Part shown: piece by piece, positions 6,997 to 14,966 of the stretch
Numbering within the stretch: position 1 is the first letter of the stretch
Layout: every line of letters begins with the position of its first letter
Source: Acidobacteriota bacterium
GTDB lineage: Bacteria > Acidobacteriota > Thermoanaerobaculia > Multivoradales > J023
Direction of reading: 5' to 3'
NCBI GenBank assembly: GCA_029263395.1
Contig: JAJCXO010000278.1
Span: 1 to 34,996, forward strand
DNA: 34,996 nt
Program-made: the position numbers and the translations under genes
Notes under the pieces: model-generated
What the model was told of the DNA's origin: nothing
What the model saw: the letters and a program-made list of their open reading frames with translations, nothing else
Database searches by the model: none

Positions 6997-8385
6997 TCAA
7001 CTGACGATCGGTAAAGACGATCTCGAGCGGTCGATTTGTTCTGGCCACCCTGGGAGTACAGTGCTGCCAATCAACGAGTGCGGGTAAGCCCGCTCCACTT
7101 TCACGTCGATGAGGCTGCCGATATACGATGTAGCGGTGTCATGCTCAAAATGAATTACGCGATGGCAAGGCGTGCGCCCAGTCAAGGTACCCGCGCTCTT
7201 ACCCAATGAAGTCACCAGAACTTCGAATACCTCACCCACCAGAGCTTGATTGATTTTGGTCTGGATCTCTCGCTGCAGCGAAAACAAGGTTTGTAGGCGG
7301 CGGTCTGCATCTTCAAGTGGCACTTCGGGCTGATTGAGGCGCAGGGCTGCGGTACCAGGCCGTGGAGAGTATTTGAAGGCATATACCGAAGCGAATCGTA
7401 CCCTCGAGAGGAGGTCCAGGGTCAGTTGGAAGTCTTGCTCAGTTTCGCCCGGAAACCCGACAATGATATCGGTCGAAAGTGCAATGCCAGGCCGACTCTT
7501 GCGGAGCCGTTCGATCAGATCGAAGTAAAGCTCAGTCGCATATCCGCGACCCATCATCTTCAGCACACGGTCTGAGCCTGACTGTACTGGCAAATGAAGG
7601 TAGGGGCAGATATTTGAATGACGAGCAAACTGATCGACCATCTCTTGTGTAAAGTCTCGAGGATAAGACGTCACGAATCTAAGGCGATCCAGACCGTCCA
7701 GAGAGGCGACTCGGTCAAGAAGCACTGCGAAGTCAGCGCTCGTTGCGGGATCCCGCCAGTGGTTGACAGTCTGTCCGAGGAGTTCGATCTCACGGAAACC
7801 GAAATCCAACAGATGACGGACCTCGCTCAAGATGTCATCCAGTGGGCGGTTTTGTTCTGGTCCACGAGTCGAAGGGACGATACAGAAGGTGCACTTCTTG
7901 TTGCAGCCCTCAATAATGGTCACCATGCCCTTATGAGTACCCTCTCGCGAGAGAGTGTCCATATCGTAGTTTCGCTCGGCAGCATCAGGAAAACCTGTTG
8001 CAACTACCCGTTTCCCAACAAGTCGCTGCCGCAGAATTTGGCGAAGCTCCCCTACTCGGGCGGGCCCGATCACGAAATCAAGATCAGGAACTCTCTTGAG
8101 TGCCTGATCCCCTTCCTGCTGAGCAACACATCCGCAGAATCCGAGGAGCAGGCCCGGGCGCTTCTCTTTTAGGAGGCGATATTCACCAAGCCTAGAGTAG
8201 GCTTTATGAGCTGCTTTCTCTCTGACGCTGCATGAGTTCAGCAAGATGAGGTCAGCTTGTTGTGGATCGCTGGTCGGTAGAATCCCTTCCTGCATCAGCT
8301 GGCTGGACAGTCTTTGGCTATCCAGCTCATTCATTTGACAGCCCCAAGTTTCAACGAGGAAACGTTTCGGAAAATCGATCGTCAT
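6997..8385 (-). CDS. miaB: tRNA-2-methylthio-N6-dimethylallyladenosine synthase
   Basis: Radical-SAM methylthiotransferase that adds a methylthio group to i6A37 of tRNAs reading UNN codons; the tRNA-Leu(CAA) of this window is a plausible substrate. The 462-residue protein has the three domains expected. The N-terminal UPF0004 domain supplies its cluster ligands C16, C52 and C86 (in WGCQMN, NSCSVREKA and GCVAQQ). The radical-SAM motif CNKKCTFC gives C161, C165 and C168. A C-terminal TRAM domain covers about 380-445. NSCSVR and the SAM-site GFPGETEQDF are typical of MiaB rather than RimO or MtaB. The ATG overlaps the stop of the upstream lipoprotein gene by 4 nt, so the two are co-transcribed. 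Confidence 0.95.
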   Translation of the reverse strand: MTIDFPKRFLVETWGCQMNELDSQRLSSQLMQEGILPTSDPQQADLILLNSCSVREKAAHKAYSRLGEYRLLKEKRPGLLLGFCGCVAQQEGDQALKRVPDLDFVIGPARVGELRQILRQRLVGKRVVATGFPDAAERNYDMDTLSREGTHKGMVTIIEGCNKKCTFCIVPSTRGPEQNRPLDDILSEVRHLLDFGFREIELLGQTVNHWRDPATSADFAVLLDRVASLDGLDRLRFVTSYPRDFTQEMVDQFARHSNICPYLHLPVQSGSDRVLKMMGRGYATELYFDLIERLRKSRPGIALSTDIIVGFPGETEQDFQLTLDLLSRVRFASVYAFKYSPRPGTAALRLNQPEVPLEDADRRLQTLFSLQREIQTKINQALVGEVFEVLVTSLGKSAGTLTGRTPCHRVIHFEHDTATSYIGSLIDVKVERAYPHSLIGSTVLPGWPEQIDRSRSSLPIVS

Positions 8386-9218
8386 GGTGTGTAGTCTTTA
8401 GGTTCTACAGCTGTAGCTGCAATCGGTGGATCGACAGCCTGAGAGCTCGCCTTCTCAGCACTCTCTCGTTCTTCTAGAGTAGGTTCCAACTCCCAACCTT
8501 GATTCAACCAACCTTGGGGCACATTCGCTCGTTGGCCCTCTGCGACGAGCACATCCAACTCTTGCTCGTACTGCGTTGCTTGATCACGGAGTTGGTCCAA
8601 ACGATCTAAGACTCGGTCCCATGAAGGTTTGAGCTGGCTATCTCGGAGGTAAGGGTCATCCTCCGCATAGAATTGCTGTCTCAGGGCGGCTGACTCGAGT
8701 TCCAGATCTGCTATGCGATCGATGGCGCGACGCCAACCCATCCGCAATTCGAGAGCTCTGTTACGCCAGTACTGCTCATCACGAATCTCATCCCCTCGGT
8801 TGGTCTCTGGCTCTCGAACAGGCTCGAGTGTTGCAACAGGAGCGGCCGGTGCAGACTCGAGCAAAATAATGTCAGCATCCTTGGCGTACTCATGGAGGTT
8901 CTCGTCGTTGATGACGGCTACAGACTCTCCTGCTTGTCCCTTACGAGCCTTGGCAAGACGTGATGCTTCAACCAGAGTTTTCGGTTGCCCACTACCGCCG
9001 CCAGCATCGATTACCTTCGTCGTAGATTTAGTCGGTTGAATCTCACGAGGTAGCGGTGCCCTGGGAAGAGGCGGTGGCGCTAGCTGCGGTGTCACCTGTG
9101 TCAGAGTTTGTGACGGCAAGAGTTCCGGTTCTTGGTTGTCTGAACAAGCTACTAAAGCGAAGCAACAGATCGTGCAGGACCAACTACAGCACCGGAGAAA
9201 TTGTTTTCCAACGTACAT
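8382..9218 (-). CDS. putative lipoprotein with coiled-coil segment
   Basis: I do not recognise a named family. The frame is open to 9317, but the start at 9218 is far better: GAGGAG lies seven bases upstream and the protein then opens with a signal peptide. The 278-residue product has a hydrophobic stretch ending in a lipobox (ALVAC, lipid-bearing C25). Five further cysteines fall in the signal region (C10, C11, C15, C18, C19). A proline-rich linker follows (about 35-60). A middle part with SVAVINDENLHEYAKDADIILLES resembles short segments I associate with acidobacterial envelope proteins (weak recollection). A charged, probably helical or coiled-coil region covers about 145-240. It is translationally coupled to miaB. 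An envelope location is likely; its function is unknown. Confidence 0.75.
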   Translation of the reverse strand: MYVGKQFLRCCSWSCTICCFALVACSDNQEPELLPSQTLTQVTPQLAPPPLPRAPLPREIQPTKSTTKVIDAGGGSGQPKTLVEASRLAKARKGQAGESVAVINDENLHEYAKDADIILLESAPAAPVATLEPVREPETNRGDEIRDEQYWRNRALELRMGWRRAIDRIADLELESAALRQQFYAEDDPYLRDSQLKPSWDRVLDRLDQLRDQATQYEQELDVLVAEGQRANVPQGWLNQGWELEPTLEERESAEKASSQAVDPPIAATAVEPKDYTP

Positions 9219-9472
9219 ATTCAGACTCCTCAAATCGTTCCAAGCTCTTCGGCATATCACAAGCCTACCAGCAATTGATCGAGTGATCCGGCGGGAAATG
9301 AATATCCCGAGGAACATGATCAGAGCCTAGGGGCAAAGCAGGCTCTGTGCCTCCGCTTTTCTCGCCCGGGGCCAGGTTGGCTTGCCTAGGAGCTAGCCAG
9401 ATCTCTCCCAAGAACGCATCGAGAGTTCGGTCGGTGCCGTGGGCTGCGCCGCTACTCCCCGAGACCTTCCTC

Positions 9473-9497
9473 CCCGAGCCGAAAATGGCAACTCGGG
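9473..9497 (-). terminator. hairpin downstream of ptsI
   Basis: CCCGAG (9473-9478) pairs with CTCGGG (9492-9497), with a possible inner CC/GG extension, 16 bases after the ptsI stop. It lacks a T-run. Between it and the stop lies a fourfold CTAG tandem (9505-9520). A separate 8-bp stem, CAGAGCCT/AGGCTCTG, is at 9321-9347. The 195-bp gap probably separates the PTS operon from the lipoprotein-miaB unit. Confidence 0.35.
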
Positions 9498-9512
9498 ATG
9501 GGGTCTAGCTAG

Positions 9513-11255
9513 CTAGCTAGTGTTAGCCGCGGAGATCTGCTCTTGTAGATACTTCTCGATTTCTTCGGCGGTCGCTAGTTGAGCACACTGATCAACAATT
9601 GCCTCGAGAGGCGCGCTGGTCAACATTCGGACCTGCCGCTTGACAGCGGGAACACGTCTTGGACTGACGGAGAGTCGCCGCAAACCACAGCCGATAAGTA
9701 CTGCTGTCAATTTTGGGTCTCCTGCCATTTCGCCGCACATGCTGACCTCGATACCCGCTTCATCGGCATTCCTGATGATGAGGCGAAGCATCCTCAAGAT
9801 GCCGGGATGGAGTGGTCGGTACAGACTTGCGACATGCTCGTTACTACGATCAACCGCCAGCGCATATTGGATGAGGTCATTAGTGCCGATCGAAAAGAAG
9901 TCAACGTAGCGCGCCATGATGTCTGAGATCATAGCCGCTGCTGGCACCTCGATCATGACTCCGAGTTTGAAGTCCCGCCTAAACGCAAGACCTTCTTGAT
10001 CGAGTTCTTGCATGACCTCTTCGGAGACGCGACGAAATTCGATGATCTCTTCAGGTATCGTGACCAGCGGCAGCATGATGCGCAGATCACCATAAATCGT
10101 TGCTCGAATCAAAGCTCTGAGTTGAGTCTTGAAGATATCGAGGCGCGCCAAGGTTAGACGGATGCCACGTAATCCAAGGACCGGATTTGCCTCATGGGTT
10201 TCCATCACTTCACGAGCGATTTTTCGGCCCCCCAAGTCGTAGGTTCGAATGATCGCGGGATGAGGGGCAGCAGCCTCTACCATCCGTCGGTAGATCGCCA
10301 AATGCTCCTCCTCTGATGGAAGCTTGGGGCTCCGTTCGATGTAGAGGAACTCACTGCGATAGAGGCCAATTCCTGCGGCACCAAATCGCTGACTATCTTC
10401 GAGCTCTTCTGGCAGGTCGATATTGGCCATGACTTGGACGCCTACACCGTCTGTCGTCTCCGAAGGTAGCTCGATGTCTTCGAGAAGTTCCAGGTCTGCT
10501 CTGCGTCGTTCGGCGAGTGTTGTCTCGTAGCGCGCCAACGTTTGTGCATCAGGATACAGAATCACCTGCCCCGTCGAGCCATCAATGACTATCGGTACCT
10601 CTGCATGATCGACGAGCATTCGATTGATCCCACTGACACCAAGTACAGCGGGAAGATTCAATGAGCGTGCGATTATCGTCGTATGGGATGTCGCACTGCC
10701 ATGTTCGATCACGAAGCCAATAACTTTCTCGCGGCCCAGCCGGACCGCATCGGTTGGTGAAAGGTCGTCAGCGACGATCACAATGCCGTCTGGCACTTCT
10801 GAGAGCTGATGCAAATGAATGCCACGCAGCCCCTGAATTACATACCTACAGACGTGGCGGAGGTCTTCTTGTCGATCCCGAAGATACGTTGTGTCGATCG
10901 CATCAAAGCGAGCCTGGATTTCGCTGACCGTCTCCTGCAGGGCCCATTCAGCATTGACGCGTTCGCTTCGGATGTGGTGGATCACGCTGTCGAGAAAGGT
11001 CGAATCGGAGAGCACCAGGGCTTGGGCGTCGAAGATACCTGCCAGCTCATCCCCCATCTCGTCGCCTACACGGTCACGGAGGCGTTTGATTTCTCCCTGG
11101 CTCTTCTCCACAGCTTCTAGAAACCGGGCAATCTCAGTCTCGACCTCATTCTCCGGTACGGGGATCTGATAAATGTCTCCGATCCGCGTGCTGATACAGA
11201 CAGCCGCGCCGATAGCGATCCCTTCGGAGGCCCCGATGCCTTGCAGTGTTTGCAT
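9513..11255 (-). CDS. ptsI: PTS enzyme I (PEP-protein phosphotransferase)
   Basis: Transfers phosphate from PEP to HPr, the first step of every phosphotransferase system. At 580 residues it is a plain enzyme I without the N-terminal GAF domain of PtsP. The swivelling domain carries the phospho-histidine in HGSATSHTTIIARS (H191). The TIM-barrel domain has IGLYRSEFLY, the PEP-binding LGVMIEVPAA and the signature DFFSIGTNDLIQYALAVDRSNE. MCGEMAGDP holds the catalytic cysteine (about C506). It follows ptsH by 18 bp and is the last gene of a minus-strand run. No sugar permease genes are nearby, so it probably serves regulation. The ATG at 11255 has only a weak ribosome site but fits the family N-terminus. 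Confidence 0.95.
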   Translation of the reverse strand: MQTLQGIGASEGIAIGAAVCISTRIGDIYQIPVPENEVETEIARFLEAVEKSQGEIKRLRDRVGDEMGDELAGIFDAQALVLSDSTFLDSVIHHIRSERVNAEWALQETVSEIQARFDAIDTTYLRDRQEDLRHVCRYVIQGLRGIHLHQLSEVPDGIVIVADDLSPTDAVRLGREKVIGFVIEHGSATSHTTIIARSLNLPAVLGVSGINRMLVDHAEVPIVIDGSTGQVILYPDAQTLARYETTLAERRRADLELLEDIELPSETTDGVGVQVMANIDLPEELEDSQRFGAAGIGLYRSEFLYIERSPKLPSEEEHLAIYRRMVEAAAPHPAIIRTYDLGGRKIAREVMETHEANPVLGLRGIRLTLARLDIFKTQLRALIRATIYGDLRIMLPLVTIPEEIIEFRRVSEEVMQELDQEGLAFRRDFKLGVMIEVPAAAMISDIMARYVDFFSIGTNDLIQYALAVDRSNEHVASLYRPLHPGILRMLRLIIRNADEAGIEVSMCGEMAGDPKLTAVLIGCGLRRLSVSPRRVPAVKRQVRMLTSAPLEAIVDQCAQLATAEEIEKYLQEQISAANTS

Positions 11256-11273
11256 GCTCTTAGAACCGCGGCC

Positions 11274-11543
11274 CTAGGTTTCCTCATCGAAGCGGTTGAC
11301 CACCAATTCAGCGATAGCGTTGACAGCATCTTCTTCATCATCACCGTCGCAGATGATGGTGATCTCAGAACCTTGGGCGGCCCCCAAAGCCATAAGTCCC
11401 AGAATGCTCTTGGCATCGACGGCTTCGCCGTCTTTGACTAAGGTCACGTTGCAGGAAAAACGCCCGGCAGTATGCACTAACTTTGCAGCCGCTCGTGCGT
11501 GAAGCCCCAGGCGATTGACGATTTCGAGATCTCTTTCAGTCAT
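11274..11543 (-). CDS. ptsH: HPr phosphocarrier protein
   Basis: Small carrier that accepts phosphate from enzyme I and hands it to IIA proteins. The frame is open to 11591, but the ATG at 11543 (GAGGA five bases upstream) gives an 89-residue protein of normal length with both key residues at their canonical numbers: H15 in NRLGLHARAA and S46 in AKSILGLMAL. S46 is the site used by HPr kinase/phosphorylase, encoded at 12951, so both the PEP-dependent and the ATP-dependent phosphorylations should occur. Its ATG overlaps the end of the upstream IIA gene by 8 nt, indicating coupled translation. Confidence 0.95.
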   Translation of the reverse strand: MTERDLEIVNRLGLHARAAAKLVHTAGRFSCNVTLVKDGEAVDAKSILGLMALGAAQGSEITIICDGDDEEDAVNAIAELVVNRFDEET

Positions 11544-11973
11544 CAGCGTCCTCGCAAGGTTCAAGTGGCAAGACCGCAAGCGGCAGGTCATCGCTACAAC
11601 AAATGCTCGAGCGTCCTTTGTCCCGGAGCCATGGTGTGAGGTCTCTCAACGGCTTGCGACTGCTAACCATGCAACCCAGTCGGACGACCATGGGCAGATT
11701 GACTCCAGAGACAACCTCTATCTTGCCTGGTTCGTAAAACTTCATCGCGACGTTGAATGGCGTTCCACCAAGAATGTCAGTGAGGATCAATATCCCCTCC
11801 CCGTGATCAAGAGACTCCAAAGCTTCTCTGACTTTTCGACTTGCATCGTCGAATCCATCAGTCCATTCGAGCGGCAAGGCTGCAAACGACTTGAGCTCTC
11901 CGGAGATAATCCGCGCAGCGGAGAGTAATTCAGGGGCTACTCCACCGTGGGTGAGTATCAAAACCGAAATCAA
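11536..11973 (-). CDS. mannose-family PTS IIA protein
   Basis: Resembles the IIA domain of ManX. The 145-residue protein starts ISVLILTHGGVAPELLSAA, with the phospho-accepting histidine at H9. It then has ILILTDILGGTPFNVAMKF (about 61-79), the conserved second loop of the family, and SGVNLPMVVRLG (88-99). The IIB, IIC and IID partners are absent from the window, so a sugar-uptake role is doubtful; a regulatory or phosphate-buffer role is more likely. The start is TTG at 11973, supported by GAGG six bases upstream. The tail from about residue 112 is unusual, with two adjacent cysteines. It lies between rapZ and ptsH. Confidence 0.9.
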   Translation of the reverse strand: MISVLILTHGGVAPELLSAARIISGELKSFAALPLEWTDGFDDASRKVREALESLDHGEGILILTDILGGTPFNVAMKFYEPGKIEVVSGVNLPMVVRLGCMVSSRKPLRDLTPWLRDKGRSSICCSDDLPLAVLPLEPCEDADD

Positions 11974-12070
11974 TGGTGACCTCGCTCGAGCAACAAGCCA
12001 GAAATAGTATCGTCGAACTTGGCAGTCCGCAATGATTGGCTAGACCTGAGGCGGCATCCAGCTGAGGTGG

Positions 12071-13003
12071 TCAACTAGCTCGATCCACATCGCGGTGTCG
12101 AATTCGAACATTGGCTCCAGAGGGCTGGAGGCGTGGTGCGAGACTTTCGCAGAGTGCAACTGAACGATGGCGCCCGCCAGTACAGCCGACTGCTACCGTG
12201 ACATAACTTCGATTTTCTCTTTGATAGAGAGGTAGAAGAAATAGAAGGAGGTCTTCGAGTCGATGCTGTAATTCCAGAAAATCTTCTTGCTCATTGAGAA
12301 ATTCTTGGATCGGTAGATCCAAGCCGCTCAACGCACGAAGCCTAGGAATAAAATAGGGATTGGGAAGGAATCTGACATCAAATAGCAGGTCGGTACCGGA
12401 TGGTACTCCATGTTTGAATCCGAAACTTACAAGTGACACTGTCAGTGACCCATCCCTACCTTCAGCAAACTCTTGGTAGATCTCCCTTCGAACATCATGG
12501 ACTGACCAGTCGCTAGTATCCAAGATCAAGTCAGCCCTTCCTCGGAGTGCAACGAGCATCTCCCTTTCCCGTCGAATTCCATCAATTACCGGTCGTTCGC
12601 CAACTCCGATCGGGTGGCTGCGACGGGTCTCTGAATAGCGTCTCAGGAGTACCTCTTCGGCAGCTTCGAGAAAGACTACGAGGACATCAAACGTCTCGGG
12701 GTCGACAGTCTCAAGAAGCCTTGGGAGTTCCTCCGACGAACCCGGTGCCCTGACGTCTGTTACCACCGCTATTAGACGACGGTCTCCTACTTGAGCTAAC
12801 GGATCTGCGAGGAACGTCCGCAACAACGGCAAAGGGAGATTGTCAACACAATAATATCCAAGGTCCTCAAGTGCATTGGCGGCAGTACTCTTCCCTGATC
12901 CGGAGAGCCCGCTGATCACCAGGAGTCGGGCTCGCTGTGGGCGAGCGGAGCTAGCGCTGCTTTCTTTGTTCAAGTTGGGCCTCGAGTTGTAGCGCGAACT
13001 CAC
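12071..13003 (-). CDS. rapZ: RapZ-family nucleotide-binding protein
   Basis: P-loop protein; in E. coli RapZ directs decay of the small RNA GlmZ and so tunes amino-sugar synthesis, but the role outside enterobacteria is open. The 310 residues include Walker A GLSGSGKST (32-40), the segment GYYCVDNLPLPLL (49-61), and the C-terminal domain with GFKHGVP and the GCTGGRHRSV motif (near 273-282). The frame begins with GTG at 13003, which overlaps hprK by 53 nt. A TTG at 12973 with GAGG six bases upstream is an equally good start and would give 300 residues; either way the N-terminus is longer than in E. coli. Linkage to hprK, ptsN and rpoN is the classic arrangement. Confidence 0.92.
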   Translation of the reverse strand: MSSRYNSRPNLNKESSASSARPQRARLLVISGLSGSGKSTAANALEDLGYYCVDNLPLPLLRTFLADPLAQVGDRRLIAVVTDVRAPGSSEELPRLLETVDPETFDVLVVFLEAAEEVLLRRYSETRRSHPIGVGERPVIDGIRREREMLVALRGRADLILDTSDWSVHDVRREIYQEFAEGRDGSLTVSLVSFGFKHGVPSGTDLLFDVRFLPNPYFIPRLRALSGLDLPIQEFLNEQEDFLELQHRLEDLLLFLLPLYQRENRSYVTVAVGCTGGRHRSVALCESLAPRLQPSGANVRIRHRDVDRAS

Positions 13004-13904
13004 GAGCAGAATCGTGCCCCTGTAGTTTCAGCACGTGGTTACGGGCAGCAATCTCAACCAAGCTGGCGACATTCCTGCCAGTTGCAACGGGCATACGAAT
13101 ATAGGGTACCGGTGTATCGAGAATCGTATAGACCGTTTCGTCTAGTCCAAGGCGATCGTAGATCCGTCCTTCTTCCCACGGTTCGAGTTCAATCACCAGA
13201 TCAATCGTCTTGCGTTCTCGAATCGCGGCCAGCCCGAATAAGTCCTTGACATTGATAATACCGAGGCCACGCAACTCCATATGATGCTTCACAGGCGCTT
13301 CGCAGTAACCGATCAGGTCGCCGCTTGGGTACCGGCGGATTGTCACACGGTCATCGGCAACAAGACTGTGGCCGCGGGTGATCAAGTCCAGAGCCGATTC
13401 ACTCTTGCCTACTCCACTCTTCCCAATGAGTAGGAGTCCAAGACCGTAGATGTCGACCAACACTGCATGCAAGTGCGTAACGGGTACCAGATGGTCTTCG
13501 AGAAAGAAGCTCAGTCGGTTGATTACAGTCGATGACAAGGATGTCGAGCCCAGAATGGGAACGCCCTTTTCTCTGCATAGTTCGTGAAAGGTGGGGAAAG
13601 GCTCGATTCCTTTGGTGATCACGAAAACCGGGATAGGGAGAGCGAGGATATTGCGAAAACGACGGTGCCGCTTCTCTGCGCTCAGCGTCTTCAGATACTC
13701 GGTTTCGCTCTCACCGATAATCTGAACTCGACCTTCTTTGATGTACTTGTAATAGCCTGCGAAGGCCAATCCCGGCTTTTGAACTCTAGGATTGGTGATC
13801 CAATGGTCGAGATGCACGTCACCGCACAGAACCCTGAGATGAAGATCCGATAGCTCCGCGCCAAGAAGCTCTGTAACTTCGACGTGAGGAACGGATGAAG
13901 CCAC
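12951..13904 (-). CDS. hprK: HPr kinase/phosphorylase
   Basis: Phosphorylates and dephosphorylates HPr on Ser46 in response to metabolic state. The 317-residue protein has an N-terminal domain (1-130) and a C-terminal kinase domain. The latter holds HAVLVDIYG (146-154), the P-loop GKSGVGKS (161-168), the ADD motif (183-185) and the family signature MELRGLGIINV (209-219). All catalytic elements are intact. The GTG start follows the ptsN TAG directly (TAGGTG), with AAGAAGG a few bases upstream. The target serine is present in HPr at 11274, so the pair should be functional. In Gram-negatives this enzyme usually accompanies a regulatory rather than a sugar-uptake PTS. Confidence 0.96.
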   Translation of the reverse strand: MASSVPHVEVTELLGAELSDLHLRVLCGDVHLDHWITNPRVQKPGLAFAGYYKYIKEGRVQIIGESETEYLKTLSAEKRHRRFRNILALPIPVFVITKGIEPFPTFHELCREKGVPILGSTSLSSTVINRLSFFLEDHLVPVTHLHAVLVDIYGLGLLLIGKSGVGKSESALDLITRGHSLVADDRVTIRRYPSGDLIGYCEAPVKHHMELRGLGIINVKDLFGLAAIRERKTIDLVIELEPWEEGRIYDRLGLDETVYTILDTPVPYIRMPVATGRNVASLVEIAARNHVLKLQGHDSAREFALQLEAQLEQRKQR

Positions 13905-14357
13905 CTAGCCTTCTTCCCGAAGCAGAGACAGAATCGATGCAGGGTCTCGAACTTTCATGATCCGTTCGACGTGCTGGTCCACCTTGATCCACTTGGAGAT
14001 CGCGGCCAAACACTGGAGGTGAGCTGCCGGTTGATCTTCGGGGGAAACGACAACGAAGAACAGGCGAACGTCTTTGTCGTCGAGAGCGCCGAAATCGATA
14101 CCGTCACGCAGCAATGCAACGCCGACAATGACTTGCTCGAGCCCCGACATCTTGCAATGCGGGACGGCGACGCCATCGCCGATTGCAGTCGAGCCTAGCT
14201 GCTCGCGTTCCCACAAGCTGTTGTAGAGCTTCTCTGCGTTATCTAGTCGACCCGTGTCGACGATCCGTGCGGCAAGAGTCCGCAAGAGGTTCGAGCGGTC
14301 GAAGCACGGCAGGTCGGCGAAGATTAGCTTGGGGTCTGTCAGTGCTTCCAGTCGCAT
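13905..14357 (-). CDS. ptsN: PTS IIA-Ntr protein
   Basis: Regulatory IIA of the fructose/mannitol class, the output protein of the nitrogen PTS, known in other bacteria to bind potassium transport and sensor proteins according to its phosphorylation. The 150-residue protein has GSTAIGDGVAVPHCKM (55-70), whose H67 is the phosphorylation site. It also has VGVALLRDGIDFGALD and the FFVVVSPEDQPAAHLQCLA segment (about 100-118) of the family. It starts six bases after hpf ends and directly precedes hprK. The order hpf-ptsN-rapZ is conserved in many proteobacteria. Two IIA proteins in one operon give HPr two possible recipients. Confidence 0.94.
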   Translation of the reverse strand: MRLEALTDPKLIFADLPCFDRSNLLRTLAARIVDTGRLDNAEKLYNSLWEREQLGSTAIGDGVAVPHCKMSGLEQVIVGVALLRDGIDFGALDDKDVRLFFVVVSPEDQPAAHLQCLAAISKWIKVDQHVERIMKVRDPASILSLLREEG

Positions 14358-14363
14358 GAATGT

Positions 14364-14912
14364 TCAGAACTCAGGGGCGATAAGCCCATAGTTGGAGTCT
14401 TTCCGACGATAGATGACACTGACACGTTCCGTCCCAGAGTCGAGGAAGACAAAAAACTCGTTCTTGGACTGTTCGAGTTCAATTGCAGCCTCTTCGATCG
14501 TCATCGGCTTGATAGAAAGACGTGAGGTTTTGATGATCTGGGGGCGCTCTCCAGAGCTGACTGTAGTTCCGTCCAGAACCTCGACCGGCCAATGCCGATT
14601 GTCATCACGACGCTGAACTCTGCGGCGTTTGTCAAGGAACTTGTTCCTGGAGCGCCGGGCCTGTTTCTCGATTTTATCGATACCAGCATTGATTGCCTCG
14701 CGTATGTGCTCGGCTTCCTCGGTCGCTTGCAGCACGCCGTGCCGATAGGAGACGTGAAATTCGGCGATTTGTCGCCGCTTTTCGATCTCCAGAATGACAT
14801 GGACGTCCACCGGTTCTTCGAGGAATTTATCCAGCTTGGCGAGCTTGCCTTCGGTGTAATCTTTGATCCGATCACTTGGGTGGTAGTGCCTACCAGTGAA
14901 TTCGATCTTCAT
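14364..14912 (-). CDS. hpf: ribosome hibernation promoting factor, long form
   Basis: Binds the 30S subunit in resting cells and blocks the mRNA/tRNA channel. At 182 residues it is the long form: an N-terminal S30AE domain (about 1-100, with VHVILEIEKRRQIAEFHVSY and the basic RSRNKFLDKRRRVQRR) and a C-terminal dimerisation domain (about 125-182). The latter contains IKPMTIEEAAIELEQSKNEF and the ending VIYRRKDSNYGLIAPE. Long HPF joins two 70S ribosomes into 100S dimers without RMF. GGAG lies eight bases before the ATG. It sits between rpoN and ptsN, 54 bp after rpoN. Confidence 0.96.
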   Translation of the reverse strand: MKIEFTGRHYHPSDRIKDYTEGKLAKLDKFLEEPVDVHVILEIEKRRQIAEFHVSYRHGVLQATEEAEHIREAINAGIDKIEKQARRSRNKFLDKRRRVQRRDDNRHWPVEVLDGTTVSSGERPQIIKTSRLSIKPMTIEEAAIELEQSKNEFFVFLDSGTERVSVIYRRKDSNYGLIAPEF

Positions 14913-14966
14913 CCCACATACTCCTACGAGGTTGTGACATTAGGGACACGCTCGAAGAAAACCTGC

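Noticed and set aside
7618-8172. 184-codon plus-strand frame
   Set aside because: Lies entirely antisense to miaB, with no ribosome site or recognisable product.
9219-9317. 33-residue N-terminal extension of the lipoprotein
   Set aside because: GAGGAG and a signal peptide with lipobox place the start at 9218.
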